DNA of 64,000 nucleotides from Emticicia fluvialis (GCF_024793945.1 NZ_JANUSD010000021.1:1-64000), one strand, 5' to 3'; shown: positions 8,578-18,042, counted from the stretch's first letter. The notes: generated by a model not told the origin, from the sequence alone. Program-made: numbers and translations.

Positions 8578-10137
8578 GTGCAAAATAATTATTATTTCTT
8601 AAGGCAGCTTACCAGGCAGATTGAAACAAAAATCAGTGGATTGAAATTGATGGAGTGTTTCAGTCAGGAGAAAGACGAACTCGTTTTGGGCTTTGCTGCT
8701 GCCCGCGGAAAAAAGAAGAATTATAAAGAGTTTTATATAAAAGCTGTTGTCTTTCCCGATTTCTCTTGCCTTTATTTTACCGACCAGTTTGAGAGAGCCA
8801 GAAAAAACAGCATTGATTTGTTTAGCCAGCTTCTTGATTTAGAAGTAGCAGGCGTGCGGCAGTTTCTGAACGAGCGCTGCTTTGCCATTGATTTTGAGCA
8901 GGGTTTTTCGTTGGTTTTCAAGATGTACGGCAACCGTTCAAATATTATTCTGTTCAGTAACGGCGAGGTAATAGACCTGTTTCATAGCCGTATTGTAGCC
9001 GACAAAAACCTGGACATTCAATCACTTGACCGTTCAATCGACCAGTCGCATGAGGCTTTTATGGCTAATAATCAGGATCACAGAAAGTTGTTTCCAACTT
9101 TTGGGAAACTCGTAAATGCCCATCTTGAACAGGAACCACTGACCTGGGAGCGCATACAAAAGGTGGTGTATCAACTGGAGTATCCAAGCTATTATCTCAT
9201 ACGCTGGCAGCATGAAATCCACCTCTCACTTTTACCAATGGGAGAGGTACTGCAGGAGTTTCAGGAACCCATGGAAGCCATCAATGCTTTTTATGTTCAA
9301 TACAACAAAGTAAGTACGCTTGACAAAGAAAAGGCCGATATACTCCGGAAACTGAATAAAGAGAAAAAGCAAACAGAGCTATATCTGAAAGATGCTTACC
9401 AAAGACTGGAGACGATTGACTCGGCCATCAAGAATGAAGAAATAGGCCATATTTTAATGGCCAATCTGCATCAAATACCTGAACGGGCAGAAAAAGCCGA
9501 TCTTTTTGATTTTTATCGCAATCAGGATATTAGCATTAAACTGAGAGCGGATTTAACGCCTCAAAAAAACGCTGAAAATTTTTATCGCAAGGCTAAAAAT
9601 GAGAAAATAGAGATTGAGAAAATCATGGAGAACATTGAAAACCGTGAAGAACTGTTGAAAAGTCTCAACCTGCACATTGAAAAAATTGAAGAAGCCGAAC
9701 ACCTGAAAGCCCTGCGTACTTATCTGAAAACCAATAAGCTCAGCCGTAATACTACACAGGCGATATCTTACAAAGATTTATTCAAGCGGTTTGAGGTAGA
9801 AGGTTTTGAAATATTGGTAGGCCGTAACGCTAAAAACAACGATTTGCTTACCCAACAATATGCCTATAAAGAAGACCTTTGGCTGCATGCGAGAGATGCG
9901 CAGGGGTCTCATGTTTTGGTAAAATATAAATCAGGTAAAAAGATTCCGAATTCTGTGAAAGAAGCCGCGGCCTCTCTGGCTGCCTATTATTCTAAAAGGC
10001 GTAATGAGACCCTGGCACCTGTGATACTTACCCAAAAGAAATTTGTACGCAAAACCAAAGATTTAGCCGAAGGGCAGGTTATTGTAGAAAAAGAAGAGGT
10101 AGTTATGGTAGAACCGAAATTGCCTGATAACTCATGA
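8578..10137 (+). CDS. NFACT-family RNA-binding protein, Rqc2/RqcH-like
   Basis: NFACT proteins (RqcH in Bacillus, Rqc2/NEMF in eukaryotes) bind stalled 50S subunits and add C-terminal alanine tails. The 519-residue protein has the N-terminal NFACT-N region (about 1-260, including FSCLYFTDQFERARKN), a long charged coiled coil (about 265-400), and the C-terminal NFACT-R domain with KEDLWLHARDAQGSHVLVK (about 435-455). The start is GTG at 8578: an in-frame TGA at 8572 rules out anything much longer, and the ATG at 8571 is out of frame. A TACCTTTG -7 box lies at 8549-8556. Its stop overlaps the start of the pseudouridine synthase gene (ATGA). Confidence 0.85.
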   Translation: MQNNYYFLRQLTRQIETKISGLKLMECFSQEKDELVLGFAAARGKKKNYKEFYIKAVVFPDFSCLYFTDQFERARKNSIDLFSQLLDLEVAGVRQFLNERCFAIDFEQGFSLVFKMYGNRSNIILFSNGEVIDLFHSRIVADKNLDIQSLDRSIDQSHEAFMANNQDHRKLFPTFGKLVNAHLEQEPLTWERIQKVVYQLEYPSYYLIRWQHEIHLSLLPMGEVLQEFQEPMEAINAFYVQYNKVSTLDKEKADILRKLNKEKKQTELYLKDAYQRLETIDSAIKNEEIGHILMANLHQIPERAEKADLFDFYRNQDISIKLRADLTPQKNAENFYRKAKNEKIEIEKIMENIENREELLKSLNLHIEKIEEAEHLKALRTYLKTNKLSRNTTQAISYKDLFKRFEVEGFEILVGRNAKNNDLLTQQYAYKEDLWLHARDAQGSHVLVKYKSGKKIPNSVKEAAASLAAYYSKRRNETLAPVILTQKKFVRKTKDLAEGQVIVEKEEVVMVEPKLPDNS

Positions 10138-10811
10138 CTTTCAGAAACAGGCTTCAGTATCTGTTGGTTAAAAAATTACAGGTTTCTAACCGGCAGGCCT
10201 TGCAAATTATTCTTTCCGGCCATGTCTTGCTTAACGGCGAGGCTGTGAGAACCAATGTAGAATTAAGCCAGACCGATGAAGTGGTTTATAATAATGAAGT
10301 ACTGAAAGAAGGAAAGAAGCTCATCTACATAGCATTCTACAAACCCAGAGGCATAGAAACTACACTTAATACAGAGATACCCGATAACCTGAAAAACATT
10401 CTGCCCTTTGAAGAGGATCTTTTTCCGGTTGGCAGGCTTGACAAGGAATCGGAGGGGCTATTGCTACTTACCAACGATGGCACACTTTATGACAAAGTGC
10501 TGCGGAACGAAAACAAAACTGAAAAAGAATATATAGTAACAGTAGATAAAGAAATTGACGGCTATTTTCTCGACACAATGAGTAAGGGTATCAATATTAT
10601 GGGTAAAATGACCTTGCCTTGCACAGTAGAAAAACTGGATGATTATACTTTCAGAATCATACTCGTTCAGGGCCTGAACCGCCAGATACGCCGTATGTGT
10701 TATAAACTACATTATGCCGTGCTGAAACTGGTACGGGTTAGGATTGGTTACCTTGCACTTGGCTATTTAAAACCCGGAGAATATAAGGTGCTGGATGGTT
10801 TTCAACCATAA
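10134..10811 (+). CDS. rluF: 23S rRNA pseudouridine synthase, RluF/RluB family
   Basis: The enzyme converts specific 23S rRNA uridines to pseudouridine. The 225-residue protein has an N-terminal S4 RNA-binding domain (about 7-52, with NRQALQIILSGHVLLNGE) and the RsuA/RluB-type catalytic domain. The active-site motif is GRLDKESEGLLLL with Asp103 as the catalytic aspartate. The QGLNRQIRRM motif near the C-terminus is also family-typical. Its ATG overlaps the NFACT stop by 4 bp, so the two are translationally coupled. The pairing joins two 50S-related functions. Whether the target is U2604 (RluF) or U2605 (RluB) cannot be told from sequence alone. Confidence 0.87.
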   Translation: MTFRNRLQYLLVKKLQVSNRQALQIILSGHVLLNGEAVRTNVELSQTDEVVYNNEVLKEGKKLIYIAFYKPRGIETTLNTEIPDNLKNILPFEEDLFPVGRLDKESEGLLLLTNDGTLYDKVLRNENKTEKEYIVTVDKEIDGYFLDTMSKGINIMGKMTLPCTVEKLDDYTFRIILVQGLNRQIRRMCYKLHYAVLKLVRVRIGYLALGYLKPGEYKVLDGFQP

Positions 10812-10834
10812 TTCTTATGGCTTATCAACAAAAA

Positions 10835-10858
10835 AAGACCACCCTTCAGGGCAGTCTT
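10835..10858. terminator. Bidirectional terminator between rluF and recA
   Basis: Ten-base arms at 10835-10844 and 10849-10858 with a TTCA loop, including two G-U pairs. On the minus strand a T7 run follows, so it ends recA; the plus side ends rluF. Confidence 0.85.
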
Positions 10859-10885
10859 CTTGAAAAATATAGTAATAGACAAATA

Positions 10886-11953
10886 CTATTCGTCTTTATC
10901 AACTAAACCATCCTGGTCGCCGGGTTTGGTGTCCATCAATGCATCAGCGTCAACGGCTACAGTTGCCTTGATTTTCTCTTCCAGCTCAGCCAATAGCTCA
11001 GGGTTATCTTTCAGCATATCTCTTACGCCGTCGCGACCCTGGCCTAATTTACTGCCATTATAAGAGAACCATGATCCTGCTTTTTTAACAATTTCCAGGT
11101 CTACGGCAAGGTCAAGTATTTCGCCTGCTTTAGAAACCCCCTGGCCGTAAAGAATATCAAATTCAACTACTTTAAAGGGTGGCGCCACTTTGTTTTTCAC
11201 CACTTTCACTCTTGTGCGGTTACCTAGCACTTCGTCGCCGTCTTTTATGGCTCCTATACGGCGGATATCAATCCTTACCGAAGCATAAAATTTAAGTGCG
11301 TTACCACCGGTGGTTGTTTCAGGGTTACCGAACATAACACCGATTTTATCACGCAACTGGTTGATGAATATGCAGCAACAGCCCGTTTTATTAATGGTAC
11401 CTGTCAGTTTACGCATGGCTTGAGACATCATACGTGCCTGCAGACCCATCTTGCTGTCGCCCATTTCTCCTTCCAACTCCGCTTTAGGCACCAAAGCCGC
11501 TACTGAGTCAATCACGCAAATATCAATTGCGCCTGAGCTAATCAGGTGTTCGGCAATTTCCAATGCCTGCTCGCCGTAATCTGGCTGAGAGATAAGCAGG
11601 TTTTTGGTATCAATGCCCAGTTTCTGTGCATAAACTCGGTCGAACGCATGCTCTGCATCAATAAAGGCTGCGATGCCACCGCTTTTTTGAGCTTCGGCAA
11701 TTGCCTGCATGGCAAGGGTTGTTTTACCTGATGATTCAGGCCCATAAATTTCAATGATACGTCCTTTCGGAAAACCATTCACGCCCAGGGCAAGGTCAAG
11801 GCCAAGAGAACCTGTAGAAATAGATGGAATCTCTAAAACTTTAGTATCGCTCAGGCGCATAATTGTACCTTTACCAAAGGTTTTATCTATTTTCTCCATG
11901 GTCGTCTGGAGAATCTTCAATTTGTCGCTGTTGTTTTCTTTTTCTGCTGCCAT
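10886..11953 (-). CDS. recA: Recombinase RecA
   Basis: RecA forms filaments on single-stranded DNA, drives strand exchange and activates the SOS response. The 355-residue protein is full length. It has the Walker A motif GPESSGKT at residues 71-78, the N-terminal KTFGKGTIMRL region, the DNA-binding loop 1 (ELEGEMGDSKMGLQARMMSQ), loop 2 (FGNPETTTGGNALKFYAS) and the acidic C-terminal tail. No LexA-like operator was recognised upstream. A short possible gene lies 47 bp upstream on the same strand and may share its transcript. Confidence 0.98.
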   Translation of the reverse strand: MAAEKENNSDKLKILQTTMEKIDKTFGKGTIMRLSDTKVLEIPSISTGSLGLDLALGVNGFPKGRIIEIYGPESSGKTTLAMQAIAEAQKSGGIAAFIDAEHAFDRVYAQKLGIDTKNLLISQPDYGEQALEIAEHLISSGAIDICVIDSVAALVPKAELEGEMGDSKMGLQARMMSQAMRKLTGTINKTGCCCIFINQLRDKIGVMFGNPETTTGGNALKFYASVRIDIRRIGAIKDGDEVLGNRTRVKVVKNKVAPPFKVVEFDILYGQGVSKAGEILDLAVDLEIVKKAGSWFSYNGSKLGQGRDGVRDMLKDNPELLAELEEKIKATVAVDADALMDTKPGDQDGLVDKDE

Positions 11954-12000
11954 TATTTATTGTTATTGAAAATTATATACTAAGTTGTCAGACTAATAAA

Positions 12001-12198
12001 TTATTTCTTGGGTGCATTGAGTGCAGGCGGTATGCATTTTTCCTCAATTAACCGCTGAAAATTTGCTAATAAATCCGACACTATCAACACATCTTTGATT
12101 TTTTTGTCGGCTTCCTGCTGTCTCGCCATTTTCAGCAGGTCGAAACAGTAGAAACGGTTTTGTTTTTTGCTCAATGCAGTTTTCATAATTTTATTCAC
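12001..12198 (-). CDS. Small hypothetical protein upstream of recA
   Basis: This 65-residue frame encodes a lysine-rich, mostly helical peptide with no hydrophobic segment and two cysteines. A second ATG at codon 5 is an equally good start. It lies between the SRPBCC gene and recA on the same strand with short gaps (35 and 47 bp), the only support for it being real. I recognise no family, and it could be chance. Confidence 0.4.
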   Translation of the reverse strand: MNKIMKTALSKKQNRFYCFDLLKMARQQEADKKIKDVLIVSDLLANFQRLIEEKCIPPALNAPKK

Positions 12199-12233
12199 AA
12201 ATTTGGGTTTTGCTATTAATATTCAGCTTGAAC

Positions 12234-12773
12234 TTATTTCTCCAGTATGCCTTTCAGATTATTCAGTCCGGTTTCAAAGTCTTTGCCAATCATCTGGTCC
12301 ATGCTCATAAAAACAAGCGTCAGATTGGTTGGATACTCCATTTTTCCTGAGAAACCCCATTTTACTTTGGTATGTGTTGAATCTACGCTTTCGGTAGCCA
12401 TATAGGCATTGGCGCTTGATTCAAACGGCTCAATAAAACGGAGCATATAATCTATTCTTTGGCCTTCTACTACATTTATAATGGTTTGTTCGCCAGTACC
12501 TACATCTTCGTTTTTACTTTGCCAGGCCGACACAAAACCTGTGGTTCCGTCTGTTCCCTTAAAGGTCTTTTTCATGTGAGGGTCCATACTTGCCCAGACA
12601 CTGAAATTGTTCTGGTTTTTCAGATACTTTACATAGTTAAAAACCTCAGCTTTGGGTTTGTTTATAATCACTTCTTTTTCTACTGCGTAGTCTTCTTTAA
12701 CAAACATAGCCGCAACAAGCGCAAGAGCAATAATGCCGATTACAGCAAAAAGGATGATTTTAAGCGTTTTCAT
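12234..12773 (-). CDS. SRPBCC (START/polyketide cyclase-like) family protein
   Basis: I take the ATG at 12773 as the start (MKTLKIILFAVIGIIALALV), because it gives an N-terminal membrane anchor; upstream in-frame residues add nothing. After the anchor the 179-residue protein has the SRPBCC opening strand EKEVIINKPKAEVFNYV, the helix-grip core and a C-terminal amphipathic helix (MIGKDFETGLNNLKGILE). Such proteins bind hydrophobic ligands, and similar anchored ones are frequent in Bacteroidota. Ligand and pathway are unknown. It may be first in a minus-strand run with the small frame and recA. Confidence 0.8.
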   Translation of the reverse strand: MKTLKIILFAVIGIIALALVAAMFVKEDYAVEKEVIINKPKAEVFNYVKYLKNQNNFSVWASMDPHMKKTFKGTDGTTGFVSAWQSKNEDVGTGEQTIINVVEGQRIDYMLRFIEPFESSANAYMATESVDSTHTKVKWGFSGKMEYPTNLTLVFMSMDQMIGKDFETGLNNLKGILEK

Positions 12774-13139
12774 TTCAGGAATAATTTTAAGGTTAATATT
12801 TATCTGTAAACAATAGGTGCTAATGAATATTTTCCAACCTTTTCCCGCTTTACTCAATCTATGCTCTTGTGTCTTGCTAATAATTTAAAACTAACCCGCT
12901 ATGCCTGTTTTCCGTTTTTTTTCTTTACTTTCCTATCTTTAAGAAAGTATATCTATACGGCTGATTAGTTTTTTAAAGGAACTTTATAAAAAAAATACAA
13001 TCAGTATTTTTGCTGTTTTTTGACTGTTTTAAAACTTTCTATCATGCCGGATTTATTTATTTGTTACGCTTGATTACAATACAAAGATATATAAAATATG
13101 AATATTACACACTTAAAAAATGATAAACGGTTTTTTTTA
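12774..13139. other. AT-rich divergent intergenic region
   Basis: About 365 bases between the SRPBCC gene and the barrel-like gene, rich in T and A runs. A small inverted repeat (ACTTTC 12927-12932, GAAAGT 12943-12948) is the only structure I see. Promoters for both flanking genes must lie here, but I could not fix a clear TTTG/TAnnTTTG pair. Confidence 0.4.
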
Positions 13140-14261
13140 ATGATGAAAGGATTTTATAATTGGAAAATTTTTTGTATGACATTTTTGCTTGCCATCTCCT
13201 TGAAACTGCAGGCCCAGACCAATACAACATCGCTCGAGGATACCTATTCTTATAGTAGGTCTAAACTTGGAAAAGTTCAATTCAGGTTTTCGGCGTTAAG
13301 CTATGTGAGAAACAACGAGTATTTTAATTATATAGCAGACGGCTACACGCTTTTAGGTACTTATATAAACCCCAGAATAAGTTATCAGCCCCATGAAAAA
13401 GTACTGTTAGAATTGGGCGGATTTGCCCGTAAAGACTTTGGCGCGAAAGGACTTAAAGACCTTGAACCTACTTTTACTGTGCGTATTAAACAGAATAACT
13501 GGCAGTTTCTGATTGGTAATCTCGATGCCAACATTAACCACCGGATGATAGAACCCATGATGAGTTTCGAGCGCTTGGTTACTAATCCGCTCGAACGTGG
13601 AATACAGGTTAAATACAATAAGACAGGTACCATTGGCAAAACAGACATAAAAGATGAAACATTTTTTGATTCCTGGATTGATATGCAACAAAGTACCAGC
13701 CCCGGACAAACCCGTCAGGAGTATATCTGGGGTGGCACGTCTTTTATAAGCCCTGGCGTAATGGTGAAGGGCTTTAAACTGAAAGGCCTGGTACAGGGTA
13801 GTATCTATCATATGGGCGGGCAGAATATTCAGTCAACTCAGCCGGTACGCACGCTTTTCAATAGTGCAGTAGGGGTTAGGGTACAGAAAGAACTAACCAA
13901 GACACAAACACTGACAGCCGACAATTATTATGTAAGCTATTATGAGTCGCCTTTTCAGGGAAGCGCCTATTATCTGAACAGCTATTGGCAGAATCCTAAA
14001 TATCAGGTAGGGGTAAGTTATTGGTTCGGGCATTTTTTCAATTCGCCAATGGGTAACGATTTGTTCCAGTCATACTCGCGTAAATTTGGGTATTCAGACT
14101 GGTACGAAGCCTACCGTAGCATTCTGCTTCTGAGATTGGTAAGAGACTGGAAAGTGATAGACGGGTTAAACGTTTCGTTGCGCGTTGAGCCTCATTACGA
14201 TGTACAGAATGGCAAGTTTGAGCATTCTGAAGGCCTTTATGTTAAATATAACTTGCCATGA
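13140..14261 (+). CDS. Secreted outer-membrane beta-barrel-like protein, unknown function
   Basis: From the ATG at 13140 the protein is 373 residues with a signal peptide ending near LQAQ. An in-frame ATG at 13098 adds 14 residues without signal character. The mature part is rich in aromatic residues and alternating strands, with repeated patterns such as VRIKQNNWQFLIGN, YYVSYYESPFQGSAYYLN and RVEPHYDVQN, as in integral barrel proteins. No plug domain or known porin signature is visible. It is alone between its own intergenic region and a terminator, so context gives no function. Confidence 0.7.
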   Translation: MMKGFYNWKIFCMTFLLAISLKLQAQTNTTSLEDTYSYSRSKLGKVQFRFSALSYVRNNEYFNYIADGYTLLGTYINPRISYQPHEKVLLELGGFARKDFGAKGLKDLEPTFTVRIKQNNWQFLIGNLDANINHRMIEPMMSFERLVTNPLERGIQVKYNKTGTIGKTDIKDETFFDSWIDMQQSTSPGQTRQEYIWGGTSFISPGVMVKGFKLKGLVQGSIYHMGGQNIQSTQPVRTLFNSAVGVRVQKELTKTQTLTADNYYVSYYESPFQGSAYYLNSYWQNPKYQVGVSYWFGHFFNSPMGNDLFQSYSRKFGYSDWYEAYRSILLLRLVRDWKVIDGLNVSLRVEPHYDVQNGKFEHSEGLYVKYNLP

Positions 14262-14269
14262 TAGCTTTT

Positions 14270-14297
14270 AAAGCCGGGAGTTAATTTTCCCGGCTTT
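14270..14297. terminator. Bidirectional terminator
   Basis: AAAGCCGGGA (14270-14279) pairs perfectly with TCCCGGCTTT (14288-14297), loop 8. T runs exist on both sides. It separates the barrel-like gene from the convergent amidohydrolase. Confidence 0.85.
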
Positions 14298-14312
14298 ATT
14301 AGTACTAAAATC

Positions 14313-15607
14313 TTATTTTGATTTTTGCTTTCCAGGATTTGTATATACCGCAACCCCATTTTTTAAGACCATCTCTACATCATACAGGCTTCTTGCAAAA
14401 TCATTTTCAAGATCTCTGTTGAAAAACACAATATCAGCTTTCATGCCTTTTTTTTTATATCTCCGATGCTTTCAGATGCGCCGAGGGCTTTAGCGGCATT
14501 AACCGTGGCATATTGCAATACTTCAGTGACCGGAATGCCCGCCTCATGATATGATAATATTACACCTACGGCGCCTTTGACACGGGGTAAGGCATCAATG
14601 TTGAGGTAATAATCAGAGCCTGCTACAATGGTAACGCCCTTGCTTACCGCACGATTCAGCCTTTCATGTACGCTTTTCAGAAAACTATTAGCATAATTTT
14701 CGGCCTCTTTACCTTTCATACCCACGCCATCTACCAGAATCATGGCCTGCTCTTTGGTTACATCTGTCGGCACCAGATAGGTGCCGCGTTTAGCCATCAA
14801 TTCAAGCGTGCTGTCAGATAAGACGTAGCCATGCTCAATGCCATTGACACCCGCCATAACGGCATCCCGCGCCGATTCGTCATAAGTAGCATGTGCAGTT
14901 ACAGGAATACCGTTTTCATGCGAAGTTTTTACAATAATACCAATTTCGTCAGGAGCTAAAACACGGTTATCAGTATTCATACAAACTTTTATCACATCTA
15001 TACCCATTTTTATGTGTTCAAGCACAGCAGCCCGTGCATCATCAGCGCCTTTTACAACTCTGTATTCCTGTTTAATAACAAAACTGTCGGCAGGGGCCAG
15101 TTTACCAAACTGACCACCCAGAGGGCTAATAATAGGCCCCGATATGTACAAGGTTGGTGCGGTTGTTCCGGTTAGTTGTTTTTTAAGTGCAAGGTCCAGA
15201 TATTGCCCTGAATTACCCAGATCCCTTAGCGTTGTCAAGCCTGCCTCCAGATTTTGTCTCGCAAATTCCTGTCCCTGCTTCAGGCGTTCTGCCGCTGCCA
15301 GTTTTGAACCTTCCACCATGCCATCAGCCGTCTGTTTCTGGTGTAGTAACAAATGGCTGTGCATATCAATTAGCCCCGGAGTGGCTGTGCAGTTACTTAA
15401 ATTAATGATTTTTGTTCGTTTCTTTTGAGCTACCTGAGCGCCTACATCTTTAATAATGCCGTTTTCAATAAGTATTTTCTGATTGGTAACGAACTTCTTA
15501 TGTTCGGCATCATATAGTTTCCCTACCTGAATGAGGTAATTGCCGGGTTTTTGTGCCGAGGAGACCAACGATATAAAAACGAGAATGAAGGATAGATACG
15601 GACGCAT
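14313..15607 (-). CDS. Amidohydrolase-family protein with a frameshift at an A9 run
   Basis: The N-terminal 388 residues read through without a break: a signal peptide ending near SSAQ, then a metal-dependent amidohydrolase fold with the metal motif IDMHSHLLLHQ and further sites at VTAHATYDES and IEHGYVLS, and the active-site region AGSDYYLN. The frame then meets TGA at 14441 just after GDIKKKA. Reading on in the -1 frame from the A9 run (14448-14456) gives 47 more residues (GMKADIVFFNRDL onward) up to TAA at 14313-14315. That tail is the normal closing beta domain of imidazolonepropionase-like hydrolases. The break may be a sequencing error, a true inactivating change, phase variation or programmed slippage. 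Confidence 0.82.
14446..14457 (-). other. A AAA AAG slippery heptamer at the frame break
   Basis: On the minus strand the zero-frame codons are ATA AAA AAA AAG GCA TGA. The last seven bases of A9G form A AAA AAG, the heptamer used for -1 frameshifting in Escherichia coli dnaX. A GGAG lies 7 bases upstream of the heptamer and resembles the stimulatory internal Shine-Dalgarno of dnaX, although such pairing may be weak in Bacteroidota. An A9 run can also slip in transcription. Confidence 0.5.
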
Positions 15608-15681
15608 TTTATTGAGGTTATGTTGATTGATAGATGTTCAAAATAAATAAATAGTTGCATTGGCTATATGTACTGTAAACG

Positions 15682-15740
15682 AAAAAACGTTTTCCAGACC
15701 GGAAAGATAACCCTTCCTGTGGTCTTGAAAAACGTTTTTT
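15682..15740 (-). terminator. Long imperfect terminator hairpin after pafA
   Basis: Arms starting AAAAAACGTTTT and ending AAAACGTTTTTT pair, with inner pairing of AGACC/GGTCT and GGAA/TTCC separated by small bulges. A T6 end on both strands suits a terminator. It lies between the amidohydrolase start and the pafA stop. Confidence 0.65.
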
Positions 15741-15788
15741 ACTTTGTTTAGTGTTTTCCGGCTTGCCTGATGGCAGCCATTATACAGC

Positions 15789-17420
15789 CTACTTCTTTAA
15801 TATAGCTTGTATAGGCTTACCCACACAACCGCTCGGCTCCTGAATTTTAAGCAAGGCGGCAAGCGTAGCGGCAATGTCTGATATATAGGTTTGTTCGGTA
15901 GTTTCTCCTGCAGGTATATTCCAGCCATACCATAAAAGTGGTACGTGGCGGTCATATTGCCACATAGTGCCATGGGTGGTGCCCTTTTTGCTTCCGCTAT
16001 GGAACCAGCCCGGCTCCAGCAGAATCATAAAATCGCCACTGCGCTTAGGGTTATATACGTTTTCAACCAGTGTTTTATAAAACGGCGGGATAACCGTATT
16101 GGCCATATCATGGAAGTTAACCACCTGATAAACCGGCGAACCCAATGAAATCAGTTCTTCTTTTACCAGTTTGAACATATCGTTCATGCTTACATTGTTT
16201 TTCTTCATCAGTTCACGGTTCATGGTCAACTGATAATTATCTGTAGACAATATCCATTTGCCGGGGCCGTATTTTTCTGTAATGCGGCCATTCAGATAGT
16301 TTACTTCTTTTGAGCCTTCCCAAACACCACCGGGCAATTTATTTTTACGTAAAAAAGCCGGTATGTCAGCCGCAGCGTGGTCGGCAGTCAGAAAAACCGT
16401 GTAGGTGCCTTTGCCTAGCGTGGCATCCAGATAATTAAGAATTTCTTCAATGTCTTTATCAAGGCGCAGATAGGTATCTTCGGTTTCAATAGAATGCGTT
16501 CCGGTGGCATGGCCTACGTAGTCGGGTGAAGAGAAACTCACACAAAGGAAGTCGGTATATTGGCCCTGGCCCATTTTCTCGTTTTTCAATGCAGCCAAAG
16601 CTATTTCTTTGGTCATGTTATTGCCGAACGGAGAAGTAAGAATGGCATTGTTATTATTGATAGCATGCGGAAAAACCGGCAGTTTTTCACCACTCATTAC
16701 GTTTTCATATTCCTGATTGTCTTCATCGCTTTCAGTGTACTGCTCAATCGGGAATAACGTGTTCCATTTCTGGCTTTTGTAATAGTCTGGCAATTTTCTG
16801 GCGTTAAACGCTTTTGCCCATTCCGGCAGTTCTTTCATGTAATAGGTACTCGTAATCCAGTTGCCCGATTTGCCATCAAACCAGTAAGCCGCATTGGCCG
16901 AATGCCCCGCCGGAAGAATACCTCCACGGTCTTTGGCGGCAATACCAATTACTTTAGATTTAAACTGCGTAGCCAGACGCAACTGGTCGGTAATGGTTGT
17001 GGTTTTCATATTCACCGGCGACCGCTTGCCTTCTGTGCCGGCTATGTCGGTTCCTACGGCAGTTACCGTTGTGTCTTCGGCCACATAAACTACTTTATTA
17101 AGAAAAGGGTCATACCAGTCATTGCCTATAATGCCATTCACGGCCGGTACTGAACCCGTATATACCGCAGCGTGGCCTGGGCCTGTTATGGTGCTGGCAT
17201 AATGATAATGGTTATTGCGGCAGTTAAAGCCCTGATTCATCAGTCGTTTAAAGCCTCCGTTGCCATATTTACTGTAATAACGCTCCAGGTAGTCATAGCG
17301 CATCTGGTCAACCATAATGCCCAGCACCAGTTTAGGTTTGGCAGGTGTGGCTGCCTTCTGTGGTTTTTGTGCTAAGACAGGCAGGCTTAACAACAGTAGT
17401 AGATAGATAAGACGTTTCAT
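15789..17420 (-). CDS. pafA: PafA-type alkaline phosphatase
   Basis: PafA is a calcium-activated, phosphate-insensitive alkaline phosphatase of Bacteroidota that releases phosphate from monoesters in the periplasm. The 543-residue protein has a signal peptide (MKRLIYLLLLLSLPVLAQ) and the active-site set known from the Elizabethkingia enzyme: nucleophile Thr79 in STITGPGHAA, Asn100 in IIGNDWYD, and Lys163/Arg165 in AAKDRGG. The first metal ligand is Asp38 (VDQMRYDYL) and others are in LTADHAAAD and TTHGTMWQYD. All residues are present, so activity is expected. The promoter at 17473-17505 has both boxes. It is monocistronic. Confidence 0.93.
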   Translation of the reverse strand: MKRLIYLLLLLSLPVLAQKPQKAATPAKPKLVLGIMVDQMRYDYLERYYSKYGNGGFKRLMNQGFNCRNNHYHYASTITGPGHAAVYTGSVPAVNGIIGNDWYDPFLNKVVYVAEDTTVTAVGTDIAGTEGKRSPVNMKTTTITDQLRLATQFKSKVIGIAAKDRGGILPAGHSANAAYWFDGKSGNWITSTYYMKELPEWAKAFNARKLPDYYKSQKWNTLFPIEQYTESDEDNQEYENVMSGEKLPVFPHAINNNNAILTSPFGNNMTKEIALAALKNEKMGQGQYTDFLCVSFSSPDYVGHATGTHSIETEDTYLRLDKDIEEILNYLDATLGKGTYTVFLTADHAAADIPAFLRKNKLPGGVWEGSKEVNYLNGRITEKYGPGKWILSTDNYQLTMNRELMKKNNVSMNDMFKLVKEELISLGSPVYQVVNFHDMANTVIPPFYKTLVENVYNPKRSGDFMILLEPGWFHSGSKKGTTHGTMWQYDRHVPLLWYGWNIPAGETTEQTYISDIAATLAALLKIQEPSGCVGKPIQAILKK

Positions 17421-17472
17421 TGTTTAAAATTTATTTATAGAATATTATTGGTGTTACGGATTGAACAGGGTT

Positions 17473-17505
17473 CAAAATTATAAATCTTCTGGATGCTTTT
17501 TCAAA
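17473..17505 (-). promoter_or_regulatory. Bacteroidota-type promoter of pafA
   Basis: On the minus strand TTTG (17502-17505), a 21-base spacer, then TAATTTTG (17473-17480). Both boxes match the consensus perfectly. The start codon lies 52 bp downstream. A plus-strand TAATTTTG at 17516-17523 may be the -7 box of the divergent crtZ gene, so the two promoters sit back to back. Confidence 0.65.
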
Positions 17506-17581
17506 CATTCGACGCTAATTTTGTGTTAAGAAGACGATAACGAAAATTTTATAGATTTAAACCTAAAATAACCGCACTAAA

Positions 17582-18037
17582 ATGTTTTTAATAAAAGTGG
17601 CAATTGTAGCAGGCACTTTCTGCTTTATGGAATTTATGGCCTGGTTCTCGCACAAATATATTATGCACGGCTTCGGCTGGAACTGGCACAGAGACCACCA
17701 TAATCACCACAAGGGTTTTTTTGAAAAAAACGATTACTACGCCATTGTTTTTAGTATTGTGGCTGCTTCAACCATTATTTATGGCGATTTGAATCCTGAC
17801 TTCTGGTACCTTACCTGGATAGGCGCAGGCGTTACCTGCTATGGCGTAGCTTATTTTGTTTTTCATGACATCATCGTGCACAGAAGAGTAAAAATAAAGT
17901 TTGTGGCCAAAAACAAGTATCTCAAAAGAATTATTAATGCGCATTATGTGCACCACAGGGTACATACCAAAGAGGGCGCCGAGGCATTCGGGTTTTTGTA
18001 TGCTCCACCCAAATATGAACCCAAAAAACGGGATTGA
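17582..18037 (+). CDS. crtZ: Beta-carotene 3-hydroxylase-like di-iron hydroxylase
   Basis: CrtZ adds 3-hydroxyl groups to beta-carotene to make zeaxanthin. The 151-residue membrane protein shows the full set of histidine motifs of the fatty-acid hydroxylase superfamily in CrtZ order: HKYIMH (about residue 24), HRDHHNHH (about 36), HDIIVHRR (about 98) and HYVHHRVH (about 121). About four hydrophobic segments surround them. Length and motif spacing fit CrtZ rather than larger sterol desaturases. No other carotenoid gene is in the window. The stop is only a few bases from the convergent gene stop at 18043, with no terminator between. Confidence 0.87.
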   Translation: MFLIKVAIVAGTFCFMEFMAWFSHKYIMHGFGWNWHRDHHNHHKGFFEKNDYYAIVFSIVAASTIIYGDLNPDFWYLTWIGAGVTCYGVAYFVFHDIIVHRRVKIKFVAKNKYLKRIINAHYVHHRVHTKEGAEAFGFLYAPPKYEPKKRD

Positions 18038-18042
18038 GTTCT

